Notes under the pieces: generated by a model
The model's input: the letters and a program-made list of their open reading frames with translations, nothing else
Database searches by the model: none
Told to the model about the DNA's origin: nothing
Source of the DNA: Devosia sp. Root685
GTDB lineage: Bacteria; Pseudomonadota; Alphaproteobacteria; Rhizobiales; Devosiaceae
DNA: 64,000 bases
Reading direction: 5' to 3'
NCBI RefSeq assembly: GCF_001427875.1
Contig: NZ_LMHK01000001.1
Coordinates: 1,650,892 to 1,714,891, forward strand
Position numbers and translations under genes: made by a program
In this document: piece by piece, positions 1 through 8,494 of the stretch
Layout: each line of letters starts with the position of its first letter
Position numbering within the stretch: position 1 is the stretch's first letter

Positions 1-223
1 TCCCCGTCAGCGCCAGATTGGACGCCATCGAAAGGTCGATGGAGCGGGTCAGAATGACCGCCATCTGCCCCATCGCCAGCATCATCAGAATGGATGTGTC
101 GTTGAAAATCGTAAGCAGGTTGCCCGGCTGGGAGAAGCGCGGGAAGCGCAGGGTCACGAGCGCGATGACGGCTAGAATGCCGAGTGCCAGCCAAAGCTCG
201 CGGGTCTTGAAAAGCCGGGTCAT
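1..223 (-). CDS. rhaP: RhaP-like sugar ABC permease, partial (N-terminal 74 residues)
   Basis: Integral membrane subunit of a CUT2-type sugar ABC importer, cut by the window edge. Translation from the ATG at 223 gives a hydrophobic first helix followed by the motif ILTRSIDLSMAS, which matches the conserved D-L-S region of RbsC/XylH-type permeases. Its start overlaps the rhaT stop (ATGA), so the two are translationally coupled. In rhizobia the order is rhaR-S-T-P-Q-U-K, so rhaQ, the mutarotase and the kinase would be expected to the left. Family is clear. The assignment to rhamnose rests on the neighbouring rhaD-rhaI. Confidence 0.85.
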   Translation of the reverse strand, partial: MTRLFKTRELWLALGILAVIALVTLRFPRFSQPGNLLTIFNDTSILMMLAMGQMAVILTRSIDLSMASNLALTG

Positions 224-1725
224 GCCGCTTTCCCTTCAGCGATACCAGCCGCCAGACGCACCAGCGTCTCGGGCTGCAAATTCTTGTTTTCAAGCGTCTC
301 GATAATCAGCCCCTCGCGCATGACAACCACCCGGTCGCTCATGCCCAGAATTTCCGGCAGCTCCGACGAAACCATGATCACCGAGAGCCCCTGGCTCACC
401 AGTTCGCCCATGAATTCATGCACTGCGGCCTTGGACCCGATGTCGATGCCCTTGGTCGGCTCATCGAGAATGATCACCTTGGGCAGCGTCGCGAGCCATT
501 TGGCGATGACGACCTTCTGCTGGTTGCCGCCCGACAGCGTCGACACATTCTGGCTCAGGGACGAAGCGCGCAGGTCCAGCCGCTCGGTATAGGTCCGCGC
601 CAGCTTGTACTCCTCCGCCATGCGGATGAAGCCACGAGAGCTGGTCTTGTCCAAACTCGGCAGCGACACATTTTTGAAGATCGGCTCGCCGGTAATGACC
701 CCCTGCTTGCCGCGCTCTTCGGGCACATAGACGATCCCCGCCTCGACCGCATCGGCTGGCGATTTCGGCGCAATGGCCTTGCCATCGAGCACCATGGTGC
801 CCGACGCAATCTGCGTCATGCCGAACACGGCCTGCATGACTTCCGAACGCCCGGCGCCCACCAGCCCATAAAATCCAAGAATCTCGCCCTTCTTCACGGC
901 GAAGGAAATATCCTCGAATTCGGTCGGATGGCTCAGCCCCTTCACCTCAAGCACCGTCTCGCCAATCGTGGCACTGCGCGGGGGGAAGATATGGTCCACA
1001 GAACGCCCGACCATGAGCTTGACGATCTCGTTTTCCGGCGTGTCCTTGATGAACCCCTTGCCCACCATTTCGCCATCGCGGAACACGGTGAACCGGTCGC
1101 AGATGCGGTAGATTTCATCGAACTTGTGCGAGATGAAGAGAATGGCTTTTCCATCCTTCTTCAGCAGTTCGACGAGGACATAAAGCTCCTCGATTTCCTT
1201 CTGGCTGAGAGCTGCAGTCGGCTCGTCCATGATGACAACCTGCGCATCGACGGAGAGCGCGCGCGCCACCGCGACGAGGTGCTTCTTGGCAATGCCCAGT
1301 TCTTTCAGAGGAATACCGGCATCGATCCCCGCCGCCATGGAATCGAGCGTCTTCTGCGCCTCCGATTTCATGGTCTTCCAGTCGATCAGGCCAAACCGAT
1401 TGCGCGGCGCGTGCCCGAGATAGATGTTCTCGGCAACGCTGAGTTCATCAAACAGCACTGTTTCCTGATGGATCGCGGTAATCCCCGCCGCCGTCGCCGA
1501 AATGGCCGTCGGCAGGCTCACGACCTTCCCCCCAACGCGGATTTCGCCTTCGTCGGCCTGGTAAATCCCGGTCATGGTTTTCACCAGCGTCGATTTACCC
1601 GCGCCGTTCTCGCCGATCAGCGCCGTCACCTGCCCAGGAAACAGCTCAAGCGACACATTGTGCAGCGCGCGAACACCGGGAAAGCTCTTGGAAATACCCG
1701 TCAGGGTCAGGATGGGGTCTGTCAT
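220..1725 (-). CDS. rhaT: Rhamnose ABC importer, ATP-binding subunit (RhaT)
   Basis: Energises uptake of L-rhamnose through the RhaP/RhaQ permease pair. The 501-residue protein is two fused ABC domains, the CUT2 architecture. The first has Walker [10 protein letters not shown] and Walker B VVIMDEPTAALS. The second has the usual degenerate Walker A (GLVGAGRSEV), then the signature LSGGNQQK and Walker B VIILDEPTKGID. It is separated from rhaS by a 159-bp gap containing a long hairpin and overlaps rhaP by 4 bp. Note that 'rhaT' here is the rhizobial ABC ATPase, not the enterobacterial rhamnose-proton symporter of the same name. Confidence 0.93.
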   Translation of the reverse strand: MTDPILTLTGISKSFPGVRALHNVSLELFPGQVTALIGENGAGKSTLVKTMTGIYQADEGEIRVGGKVVSLPTAISATAAGITAIHQETVLFDELSVAENIYLGHAPRNRFGLIDWKTMKSEAQKTLDSMAAGIDAGIPLKELGIAKKHLVAVARALSVDAQVVIMDEPTAALSQKEIEELYVLVELLKKDGKAILFISHKFDEIYRICDRFTVFRDGEMVGKGFIKDTPENEIVKLMVGRSVDHIFPPRSATIGETVLEVKGLSHPTEFEDISFAVKKGEILGFYGLVGAGRSEVMQAVFGMTQIASGTMVLDGKAIAPKSPADAVEAGIVYVPEERGKQGVITGEPIFKNVSLPSLDKTSSRGFIRMAEEYKLARTYTERLDLRASSLSQNVSTLSGGNQQKVVIAKWLATLPKVIILDEPTKGIDIGSKAAVHEFMGELVSQGLSVIMVSSELPEILGMSDRVVVMREGLIIETLENKNLQPETLVRLAAGIAEGKAA

Positions 1726-1768
1726 TTACGTGTGTGTCCTTAGCCGCCGGCCGCGGCATCGATCACCA

Positions 1769-1835
1769 CGTCATTCCCGCGAAAGCGGGAATCTCAATCG
1801 CCGAAAAAGAGATTCCCGCTTTCGCGGGAATGACG
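1769..1835. repeat. Long inverted repeat between rhaS and rhaT
   Basis: Two near-perfect arms of about 27 bp each. The left arm begins CGTCATTCCCGCGAAAGCGG and the right arm is its reverse complement, with a short AT-richer loop. It lies in the intercistronic gap after the rhaS stop. In transcripts it would form a stable hairpin that could protect or partly terminate behind rhaS, so that the binding protein is made in excess over rhaT and rhaP. A half copy of the same unit lies near 48,763. Confidence 0.85.
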
Positions 1836-1884
1836 CCGTGGTTTGAGAGGGCCCGGCACCGAAGCGCCGAGCCCAGATTGAAAA

Positions 1885-2871
1885 TTAGTAGATCTTCGAA
1901 AACTCTTCGATGTTGGACTTGTCGAACTGGAACGGGGCAGCCATGGCGGCCGAGTTCGTGTCGTCGAGCGTCACTTCGCCGACCTTGCCGATCGAGAAGA
2001 CCGCACCGGGCTTGGCTTCTTCGCCCTTGATCAGGTCATTGGCGAGGTAGACAGCCGAGTAGCCGAGGTCGATCGGGTTCCACAGAGCCACGGCCTGGCT
2101 CGCACCATTGTCGATGAACTGCTTGAACTCGGACGGCAGGGCGAGACCCGTGACGTTGATCTTGCCGATCAGGTTCTGGTCGGTGACAACCTGAGCCGCA
2201 GCAACGACGCCAACGGTGGTCGGCGCGATGATGGCCTTGAGGTTGGGATAGGCCGCGATCAGGCCGCGGGCTTCTTCCGTCGACTTCACCGAATCGTCAT
2301 CGCCATAAACGGTCGCGACGAGGTTGATGTTCGGGAACTTCTCGGGAATGACCGCCTTGGCCGCTTCGATCCAGGCATTCTGGTTGGTCGCGGTGGACGC
2401 AGCCGAGAGAATGGCAACGTCGCCGCCTTCAGGCAGGTAGTCCGCCGCCAGCTTGATGATGGTTTCGCCGATCAGCGCGGTTTCAGACGGGTTGAGGTGG
2501 ATCTGGCGGCCTTCGGGGGCAACGCCGGAGTCCCAGGACACAACCTTGATACCGCGCTGCATGGCACGCTGCAGAACCGGCACCAGAGCGTCGGGATCAT
2601 TGGCCGAGATGGCGATGGCGTCGACCTGCTGAGCGATCAGCGAGTTGACGACTTCGATCTGGGCTTCGGCCGTCGCGGCGGTCGGGCCGGTATAGATGAC
2701 CTCGATGCCGCCGAGTTCGGCCGCCGCTTCCTGGGCGCCCTTGTTGGCGGCGTCGAAGAAGCCGTTGCCGAGCGATTTGACGACCAGCGCGATGCGGGTC
2801 TGGGCATAGGCCGGCACGGCCAAGAGGATTGCCGCGGCAGCCGTTGCTGCCATCAGTTTGAACAGTTTCAT
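1885..2871 (-). CDS. rhaS: Rhamnose ABC importer, periplasmic binding protein (RhaS)
   Basis: Periplasmic type-I sugar-binding protein of the RbsB/RhaS family, 328 residues. The N-terminus has a clear signal peptide (Lys residues, then an Ala/Leu-rich core, cleavage after AYAQ). The mature protein starts TRIALVVKSLGNGFFDAA, typical of CUT2 binding proteins. It is the second gene of the minus-strand rha operon, 34 bp after rhaR, preceded by an AGGGACTC ribosome-binding region. Substrate assignment comes from context, since rhaD and rhaI are divergent from it. Confidence 0.92.
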   Translation of the reverse strand: MKLFKLMAATAAAAILLAVPAYAQTRIALVVKSLGNGFFDAANKGAQEAAAELGGIEVIYTGPTAATAEAQIEVVNSLIAQQVDAIAISANDPDALVPVLQRAMQRGIKVVSWDSGVAPEGRQIHLNPSETALIGETIIKLAADYLPEGGDVAILSAASTATNQNAWIEAAKAVIPEKFPNINLVATVYGDDDSVKSTEEARGLIAAYPNLKAIIAPTTVGVVAAAQVVTDQNLIGKINVTGLALPSEFKQFIDNGASQAVALWNPIDLGYSAVYLANDLIKGEEAKPGAVFSIGKVGEVTLDDTNSAAMAAPFQFDKSNIEEFSKIY

Positions 2872-2905
2872 AAGAGTCCCTCCCTGGGATGATCTGCGTT
2901 TTTTC

Positions 2906-3703
2906 TCATGCCACCGCGGCGGCCTGAGCAGTCGTGTCCGCGACGATGAGTTTCACGCCTGCCGTTTCCAGCATTTGGCGATCTTCGTCGCGGATGCCGC
3001 TATCGGTAATGACAGCGGCAATTCTATTGAGCCCGCACAAGATAAGACTTGAGCGGCCCATGAATTTGGAAGAGTCGGCAAGAACGATCAGCTCGTCCGC
3101 CTGCCCGATCAGCCCAAGCTCGGATTGCACGACCATGGGGTCGGCCTCCATCAGCCCATGGGCGCCGATCCCCTGACAGCCGATGAACATGCGCTTGGCA
3201 TAAAAGTGTGATGCCACCACCCCGCCAAAGGGCGAGAGGATGACGTTCTGCTCGCGATAGACCGTACCGCCGGGAATGACGACAGGGTTGCGCGAGTTGT
3301 GAATGAGGTACTCCGCAATCGCAAAGGAGTTGGTGAAGACGCTGACCCGCTTGTTCGTCAGGTAATGCACCATCTGATAGGTCGTCGTGCCGCCATTGAT
3401 GATGATCGGCTCGCCATCGCTGCACAAATCTGCAGCAGCGCGCGCGATTGCTCGTTTTTGAGCAATATTGATCGTTTCATTGACGGAGAAGGGCCGCCCC
3501 ACCAATCCGCCCTGTTCCGGCGGGTTGATCGCCTCGGCGCCGCCACGCACCCGGCGCAGTTTGCCCTGCTCATCGAGCGAGGCGATATCCCGGCGGATCG
3601 TGGCTTCCGAAGAGCCTGTCACTTCACACAATTCAGCCACCGTCACCACGGGGTGCGATTGTGCAGCGGCTAAAATAACGCGGTGGCGTTCCGTTTCGTG
3701 CAA
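2906..3703 (-). CDS. rhaR: DeoR-family repressor of the rhamnose locus (RhaR)
   Basis: Cytoplasmic DeoR/GlpR-type regulator, 265 residues. The N-terminal winged helix-turn-helix (about residues 5-57) carries the family signature around SSEATIRRDIASLDEQG. The C-terminal sugar-phosphate sensing domain contains NGGTTTYQM and VFTNSFAIAEYL. It is the first gene of the operon rhaRSTP and faces rhaD across about 340 bp, the arrangement known from Rhizobium leguminosarum, where RhaR controls both transcription units. The ligand is not visible from sequence. A rhamnose catabolite is likely. Confidence 0.9.
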   Translation of the reverse strand: MHETERHRVILAAAQSHPVVTVAELCEVTGSSEATIRRDIASLDEQGKLRRVRGGAEAINPPEQGGLVGRPFSVNETINIAQKRAIARAAADLCSDGEPIIINGGTTTYQMVHYLTNKRVSVFTNSFAIAEYLIHNSRNPVVIPGGTVYREQNVILSPFGGVVASHFYAKRMFIGCQGIGAHGLMEADPMVVQSELGLIGQADELIVLADSSKFMGRSSLILCGLNRIAAVITDSGIRDEDRQMLETAGVKLIVADTTAQAAAVA

Positions 3704-3748
3704 GGCTGATACTCCCTGAACGCAGTGCTTTCACTCTTTCCAAGCAGA

Positions 3749-3819
3749 GTCAATCATCAATCGACATGTTTCGGTCATAACCGCGCACGAATGACGATAC
3801 ATGATCGTTTCTGATTGAC
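3749..3819. promoter_or_regulatory. Candidate RhaR operator pair in the rhaR/rhaD divergent region
   Basis: An 8-bp element GTCAATCA (3749-3756) and its exact inverse TGATTGAC (3812-3819) flank an AT-richer stretch upstream of rhaR. DeoR repressors often bind paired inverted sites that span a promoter. The region between the arms also has ATGATCG and AATGACGAT, which may be part of promoter elements. This is an inference from position and symmetry only. Confidence 0.4.
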
Positions 3820-3886
3820 AGCGTATACCGTTCTATGGCCATCTCCGGCCAAATGTACCTGCGGGCTTCAAGGACTTCTTGAAAGC

Positions 3887-3984
3887 ACCCCACCCCCGAT
3901 TGTCACCCCGGCGCAGGCCGGGGCCCATCCTGAGATCTCGAGATGGATCCCGGCCTGCGCCGGGATGACAGCGGTGGGTGGGGG
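3887..3984. repeat. Mosaic intergenic repeat, type B copy 1
   Basis: Inverted repeat with core arms TGTCACCCCGGCGCAGGCCG and the complementary CCCGGCCTGCGCCGGGATGA, around a shared centre that contains CTGAGATCTCGAGATGG. Outer CACCCCACCC and GGGTGGGG extend the stem. A nearly identical unit lies at 22805-22874 and a variant at 53525-53631. It sits between the putative rha operators and the rhaD ribosome-binding site, so it would be in the 5' leader of the rhaDI transcript. Confidence 0.85.
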
Positions 3985-4043
3985 CAGAACTCAGCCAACC
4001 GGCGCATCCGGTGATGCGCTCACTACCTTCGGGAGGAACTTCC

Positions 4044-6140
4044 ATGTCCACCGCGCCCAAGCGCCTTGAAAACAAGTGGGACGACGCAAAAGCTGCAGCG
4101 ATGAGCGAGCCGGAGCGTCTGGTCTACCGTTCGAACATCCTCGGTTCGGACAAGCGCGTCACCAATTACGGCGGCGGCAATACCTCCTCCAAGATCATGC
4201 AGAAAGACCCTCTTACGGGCGAGATGGTCGAAGTCCTGTGGGTGAAGGGTTCGGGCGGCGATAGCGCCTCGATCAAGCTCGATGGCTTTTCGACGCTTTA
4301 TATGGACAAGCTCCGCGCCCTCAAGGGTCTCTACCGCGGCCTCGAGCACGAAGACGAAATGGTGGGCTACCTGCCCCACGCGACGTTTAACCTGAACCCG
4401 CGCGCCGCTTCCATCGACACCCCGCTCCATGCCTATGTGAACCACCCTTACGTGGACCACATGCACCCCGACGCGATCATCGCCATCGCCGCCTCCAAGA
4501 ATTCCAAGGAACTGACCAAGCAGATCTTTGGCGACAGCATCGGCTGGTTGCCGTGGAAGAAGCCGGGTTTTGAGCTCGGCCTGTGGCTCGGCAAATATTG
4601 CGAAGAGAACCCCAATTCCAAGGGCCTGATCCTTGAGAGCCACGGCCTCTTCACCTGGGGCGATACCCCCAAGGAATGCTACGAAACCACCATCGGCATC
4701 ATCAATCAAGCCATCGAATGGTTTGAAAAGGAAACCGAGGGCAAGACCATTTTCGGCGGCCCCGCCACAGAGGCGCTCGATGCCGACGCCCGTCGCGCCG
4801 TTGCGGCCAAGCTGATGCCAAAAATCCGCGGCTTCATCTCCGAAGACAGCCACAAGCTCGGCCACTTCGACGATAGCGCTGCCGTGCTCGAATTCGTCAA
4901 TTCCAGGAACCTGCGTCCGCTGGCGGCTCTCGGCACCTCCTGTCCCGACCATTTCCTCCGCACGAAAATCCGCCCGCTGGTCATCGACTTCGACCCGGCC
5001 AACCCCGATGTTGACGCCGTCATCGCCGGTCTCGATGCCCAGATCGCCGCATACCGCGTCGACTACCAGGCCTATTACGACCGCTGCAAGCACGACAATT
5101 CGCCCGCCGTGCGCGATCCCAATGCCGTCGTTTACCTGATCCCCGGCGTCGGCATGCTGACCTTCGCCAAGGACAAGGCCACCGCGCGTATCTCCGGCGA
5201 GTTCTATGTCAATGCCATCAACGTGATGCGCGGCGCCTCGACCGTCAGCGAATACCAGGGCCTGCCCGAGCAGGAAGCCTTCGACATCGAATATTGGCTC
5301 CTTGAAGAAGCCAAGCTCGCTCGTATGCCCAAGCCAAAGTCGCTCGCTGGCAAGATCGCCCTCGTCACCGGCGGCGCCGGCGGCATCGGCAAGGCGACGG
5401 CCGCTCGTCTCCTCCGCGAAGGCGCCTGCGTCGTCATCGCCGATATCGACCAGACCGCGCTCGACAGTGCCACCGCCGAACTGTCCGGCGTCTTCGGCGC
5501 CGATTTCGTTCGCCCGGTGAACATCAACGTCACCAAGGAAGAGCAGGTCCTCGCCGGTTTCGCCCACGCCGTGGTCGAATTCGGTGGCCTCGACATTCTC
5601 GTGTCCAACGCCGGCCTTGCCTCCTCGGCGCCGATCGAAGAGACCTCGCTCGAACTCTGGAACAAGAACATGGACATCCTGTCCACGGGCTATTTCCTCG
5701 TGAGCCGCGAAGCCTTCCGCCTGTTCCGCCAGCAGAAAATCGGCGGCAATGTCGTCTTCGTCGCGTCCAAGAACGGTCTCGCCGCTTCGCCCAACGCTGC
5801 AGCCTATTGCACCGCCAAGGCCGCCGAAATCCACCTGGCCCGCTGCCTTGCCCTCGAAGGCGCGGAAGCACAGATCCGCGTCAATGTCGTCAATCCCGAC
5901 GCCGTGCTGCGTGGCTCGAAGATCTGGGCCGGCGAATGGCTCGAGCAGCGTGCATCGACCTACAAGACCGACAAGGACGGCCTTGAAGAGATGTATCGCC
6001 AGCGTTCCATGCTCAAGCGCTCCGTCTTCCCCGAAGACATCGCCGAAGCCATCTACTTCTTCGCCTCGGAAGCCTCGGCCAAGTCCACCGGCAACATCAT
6101 CAACGTCGACGCCGGCAACGCCCAGTCGTTCCCGCGGTAA
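4044..6140 (+). CDS. rhaD: Bifunctional rhamnulose-1-phosphate aldolase / short-chain dehydrogenase (RhaD)
   Basis: 698-residue fusion enzyme of the phosphorylated rhamnose pathway. The N-terminal class II aldolase/adducin domain (about residues 1-420) splits L-rhamnulose-1-phosphate into DHAP and L-lactaldehyde, with metal-site histidines in HAYVNHPYVDHMHPDA. The C-terminal SDR domain (about 435-698) oxidises lactaldehyde. It has the NAD motif TGGAGGIGKAT near residue 440 and the catalytic YCTAK near 590. The ATG at 4044 is chosen because GGGAGGA lies 7 bp upstream and the earlier in-frame ATG has no such site. The fusion is characteristic of alphaproteobacterial RhaD. It is cotranscribed with rhaI. 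Confidence 0.95.
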   Translation: MSTAPKRLENKWDDAKAAAMSEPERLVYRSNILGSDKRVTNYGGGNTSSKIMQKDPLTGEMVEVLWVKGSGGDSASIKLDGFSTLYMDKLRALKGLYRGLEHEDEMVGYLPHATFNLNPRAASIDTPLHAYVNHPYVDHMHPDAIIAIAASKNSKELTKQIFGDSIGWLPWKKPGFELGLWLGKYCEENPNSKGLILESHGLFTWGDTPKECYETTIGIINQAIEWFEKETEGKTIFGGPATEALDADARRAVAAKLMPKIRGFISEDSHKLGHFDDSAAVLEFVNSRNLRPLAALGTSCPDHFLRTKIRPLVIDFDPANPDVDAVIAGLDAQIAAYRVDYQAYYDRCKHDNSPAVRDPNAVVYLIPGVGMLTFAKDKATARISGEFYVNAINVMRGASTVSEYQGLPEQEAFDIEYWLLEEAKLARMPKPKSLAGKIALVTGGAGGIGKATAARLLREGACVVIADIDQTALDSATAELSGVFGADFVRPVNINVTKEEQVLAGFAHAVVEFGGLDILVSNAGLASSAPIEETSLELWNKNMDILSTGYFLVSREAFRLFRQQKIGGNVVFVASKNGLAASPNAAAYCTAKAAEIHLARCLALEGAEAQIRVNVVNPDAVLRGSKIWAGEWLEQRASTYKTDKDGLEEMYRQRSMLKRSVFPEDIAEAIYFFASEASAKSTGNIINVDAGNAQSFPR

Positions 6141-6150
6141 GCACAGAGAG

Positions 6151-6280
6151 GCCCCCTCACCCGTCTCGGCCTGCGGCCGATCCACCCTCTCCCCAAGTGG
6201 GAGAGGAATAGAAGGCAAGCACCGCACCATTCTTCTCCCTCTCGGGGAGAAGGTGGCGCGCAGCGCCGGGTGAGGGGGCC
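6151..6280. repeat. Mosaic intergenic repeat, type D copy 1
   Basis: Outer arms GCCCCCTCACCC and GGGTGAGGGGGC enclose inner inverted segments (TCTCCCCAAGTGGGAGAGG; TTCTCCCTCTCGGGGAGAAGG). It occupies the gap between rhaD and rhaI, so it is transcribed. A second copy with the same order of modules lies at 47864-47986. Confidence 0.85.
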
Positions 6281-6303
6281 TTCTTCCTAGGAGGAGCAAA
6301 AAA

Positions 6304-7593
6304 ATGACCGAACACATCATCGACGCATCCATCGTCGCCGCCGACAACGCCAAGCGCGAGGCCGATCTTCGCCGTGACTACGAAACCCTTGGCGAACGCC
6401 TCGACCGCCGCGGCATCGCCATCGACGCCATCAAGGCAAAGGTCGCAAAGTTCTCCGTGGCCGTCCCCTCCTGGGGCGTCGGCACCGGCGGCACGCGCTT
6501 TGCCAAATTCCCCGGCAAGGGCGAACCGCGCGACATCTTCGACAAGATCGAAGATTGCGCCGTCATCGCCCAGCTGACCCAGGCGACCAAAACCATCTCG
6601 CTCCATATCCCGTGGGACAAGGCCGATCCGAACCGCCTGAAGCAGGCCGCCAGCCGCTTCAACCTCGGCTTCGATGCGATGAACTCGAACACCTTCTCGG
6701 ACGCCAAAGGCCAGATCCAGAGCTACAAGTTCGGCTCGCTCTCGTCCTACGACAAGGGCACCCGCAACCAGGCCATCGAGCACAATCTCGAATGCATCGA
6801 GATCGGCAAGACCGTGGGCTCAAAAGCCCTGACCATCTGGGTTGGCGACGGTTCCAACTTCCCCGGCCAGGTCAATTTCGCCGACCAGTTCGCCGCCTAC
6901 CTCGACTCTGCCAAGGCGATCTATGCCGCCCTGCCGGACGACTGGAACCTCTATACCGAACACAAGATGTACGAACCGGCCTTCTATTCAACGGTCGTGC
7001 AGGATTGGGGCACCAATTACATCATCGCCAAGGAACTGGGCGACAAGGCCCTCTGCCTCGTCGATCTCGGCCACCACGCGCCCAATGTGAACATTGAAAT
7101 GATCGTCTCCCGCCTTGCCCAGTTCGGCAAGCTCGGCGGCTTCCACTTCAATGACAGCAAGTATGGCGACGACGATCTCGACGCCGGCTCGGTCGATCCC
7201 TACCGTCTGTTCCTCGTCTTCAACGAGCTCGTCGATATCGAAAACCGTGACGCAAGCTTCCACCCGGCCCACATGCTCGACCAGAGCCACAACGTCACCG
7301 ACCCAATCGAGTCGCTGATGCTCTCGGCTTCCGACGTGCAGCGCTCCTACGCCCAGGCACTTCTCGTCGATCGTGCGACCCTCAAGGCCGCCCAGACCGA
7401 CAATGACGCCCTGACCGCCACCCAGCAGCTGCGCCACGCCTTCCGCACCGATGTCGAGCCCATCCTCGCTCTCGCCCGCTATGAAGCCGGCGGCGCCATC
7501 GATCCGCTAGCCGCCTACCGCGCCTCCGGCTACCGCGCCAAAGTCGCCGAAATCCGCCCCGCCGTCGAAGGCGGCTCCGGCGGCATCGTCTAA
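6304..7593 (+). CDS. rhaI: L-rhamnose isomerase (RhaI)
   Basis: Converts L-rhamnose to L-rhamnulose, the first cytoplasmic step after uptake. The 429-residue TIM-barrel sugar isomerase is of the rhizobial/Pseudomonas RhaI type, not the E. coli RhaA type. Metal-ligand regions are visible as YTEHKMYEP, LVDLGHHAPN and GGFHFNDSKYGDDDLDAG. A strong ribosome-binding site (CTAGGAGGAG) precedes the ATG. It is the last gene of the rhaDI unit and is followed by a terminator. Confidence 0.94.
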   Translation: MTEHIIDASIVAADNAKREADLRRDYETLGERLDRRGIAIDAIKAKVAKFSVAVPSWGVGTGGTRFAKFPGKGEPRDIFDKIEDCAVIAQLTQATKTISLHIPWDKADPNRLKQAASRFNLGFDAMNSNTFSDAKGQIQSYKFGSLSSYDKGTRNQAIEHNLECIEIGKTVGSKALTIWVGDGSNFPGQVNFADQFAAYLDSAKAIYAALPDDWNLYTEHKMYEPAFYSTVVQDWGTNYIIAKELGDKALCLVDLGHHAPNVNIEMIVSRLAQFGKLGGFHFNDSKYGDDDLDAGSVDPYRLFLVFNELVDIENRDASFHPAHMLDQSHNVTDPIESLMLSASDVQRSYAQALLVDRATLKAAQTDNDALTATQQLRHAFRTDVEPILALARYEAGGAIDPLAAYRASGYRAKVAEIRPAVEGGSGGIV

Positions 7594-7626
7594 AGTTTCC
7601 AACGCTCCTCCCGAGTGACGGAAGAG

Positions 7627-7660
7627 AAGGCCCGGTGAGCAATTACCGGGCCTTTTTGTT
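7627..7660 (+). terminator. Rho-independent terminator after rhaI
   Basis: Stem AGGCCCGGT / ACCGGGCCT with an 8-nt loop, followed by TTTTTGTTTG, 35 bp after the rhaI stop. Confidence 0.9.
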
Positions 7661-7707
7661 TGTTGACTATCAACTGCTGTAGCTAGGTGCCTGCCACAGG
7701 AGTGGAG

Positions 7708-7890
7708 CTCCCCTCGCCCCTTGCGGGAGAGGGACAGCAATTCTGCGTCCAGCAGAATTGCAGGGTGAGGGGTTCTATCCTCCGCAATGAGTTCTGCGGT
7801 TGCACCGCATTACCCCTCATCCCAACCGAATTCGCGAACGCGAATTCGGTGACCCTTCGGGCACCTTCTCCCGCTAGGGGAGAAGGGAGA
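7708..7890. repeat. Mosaic intergenic repeat, type E copy 1
   Basis: Modular palindromic block: CCCCTCGCCCCTTGCGGGAG, then an AT-richer inverted pair (CAATTCTGC / GCAGAATTG), GGGTGAGGGG, TTCTATCCTCCGCA, an AATTCGCG palindrome and GCACCTTCTCCCGCTAGGGG. Related blocks are at 21287-21478 and 42872-43026. It fills most of the gap between convergent rhaI and the DUF5680 gene. Nothing else was seen there. Confidence 0.85.
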
Positions 7891-7918
7891 CCCGGAACGC
7901 CAGGGGTGTAAGGCGACC

Positions 7919-8380
7919 CTAAGCCTTCACCAGCCCCCCAAAATAATCCAACCCATAGGCCTCCACCCCACCGACCAAAATCACCTCGCGCCCCCGAAAC
8001 TGCCCAACCCCGCCCTCGCTTTTATCGACATATCGCCCATGCGGCCCCGTCCAATCGAACCCACCGAGAAACCGCCCCTCGCCATACATAGCGGTCAGCG
8101 CCCCCTTGATCGTCTCCCCGGCCCCCACGGCATCGATCAAATCCGGCCGCAGCACATAGCCATAGTAGCTCATCGCCCAGACCGGCTCGGCGCCGCGCCA
8201 GAGCACTTCCTGCCCCAGAAAATCCGTGCCGCCAAAGTAGCTGTCGAGATAGCGCCACGCGCCCTCGGACCAGCCGAGGTCATGGGATCCCATCCGCGAA
8301 GCCGGCGCCTTGACGCCGCCCCCGACATAGGTCGCAGCCTTGGCGCGCACGATGACGCCATTGAGTTCGTCGCGCTTCAT
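7919..8380 (-). CDS. DUF5680 domain protein
   Basis: 153-residue soluble protein. The central segment LDSYFGGTDFLGQEVLW followed by PVWAMSYYGYVL, and the C-terminal GLDYFGGLV, match the DUF5680 family (small proteins of unknown function, sometimes annotated as XRE-associated). No signal peptide or membrane segment. It stands alone on the minus strand, convergent with rhaI and upstream of the minus-strand LysR gene. Function not known. Confidence 0.75.
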   Translation of the reverse strand: MKRDELNGVIVRAKAATYVGGGVKAPASRMGSHDLGWSEGAWRYLDSYFGGTDFLGQEVLWRGAEPVWAMSYYGYVLRPDLIDAVGAGETIKGALTAMYGEGRFLGGFDWTGPHGRYVDKSEGGVGQFRGREVILVGGVEAYGLDYFGGLVKA

Positions 8381-8494
8381 TTTGCCTCCTCACCAGGTCG
8401 TTCGGGGAGGTCTAGCCGCGGTCCGCGACAGCTTGTGTCAGGATTTTCACGCTAGCGGCGCAACGCGCCTCTCGACGGTAACAGTCTGCTAACA

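Noticed and set aside
418..1743. 441-residue open frame opposite rhaT
   Set aside because: Antisense shadow of the ABC ATPase. No family features and no start context.
4023..6353. 776-residue open frame opposite rhaD
   Set aside because: Antisense to a clear enzyme gene. Composition is Gly/Asp/Glu-rich as expected from reading GC-rich codons in reverse, with no recognisable domain.
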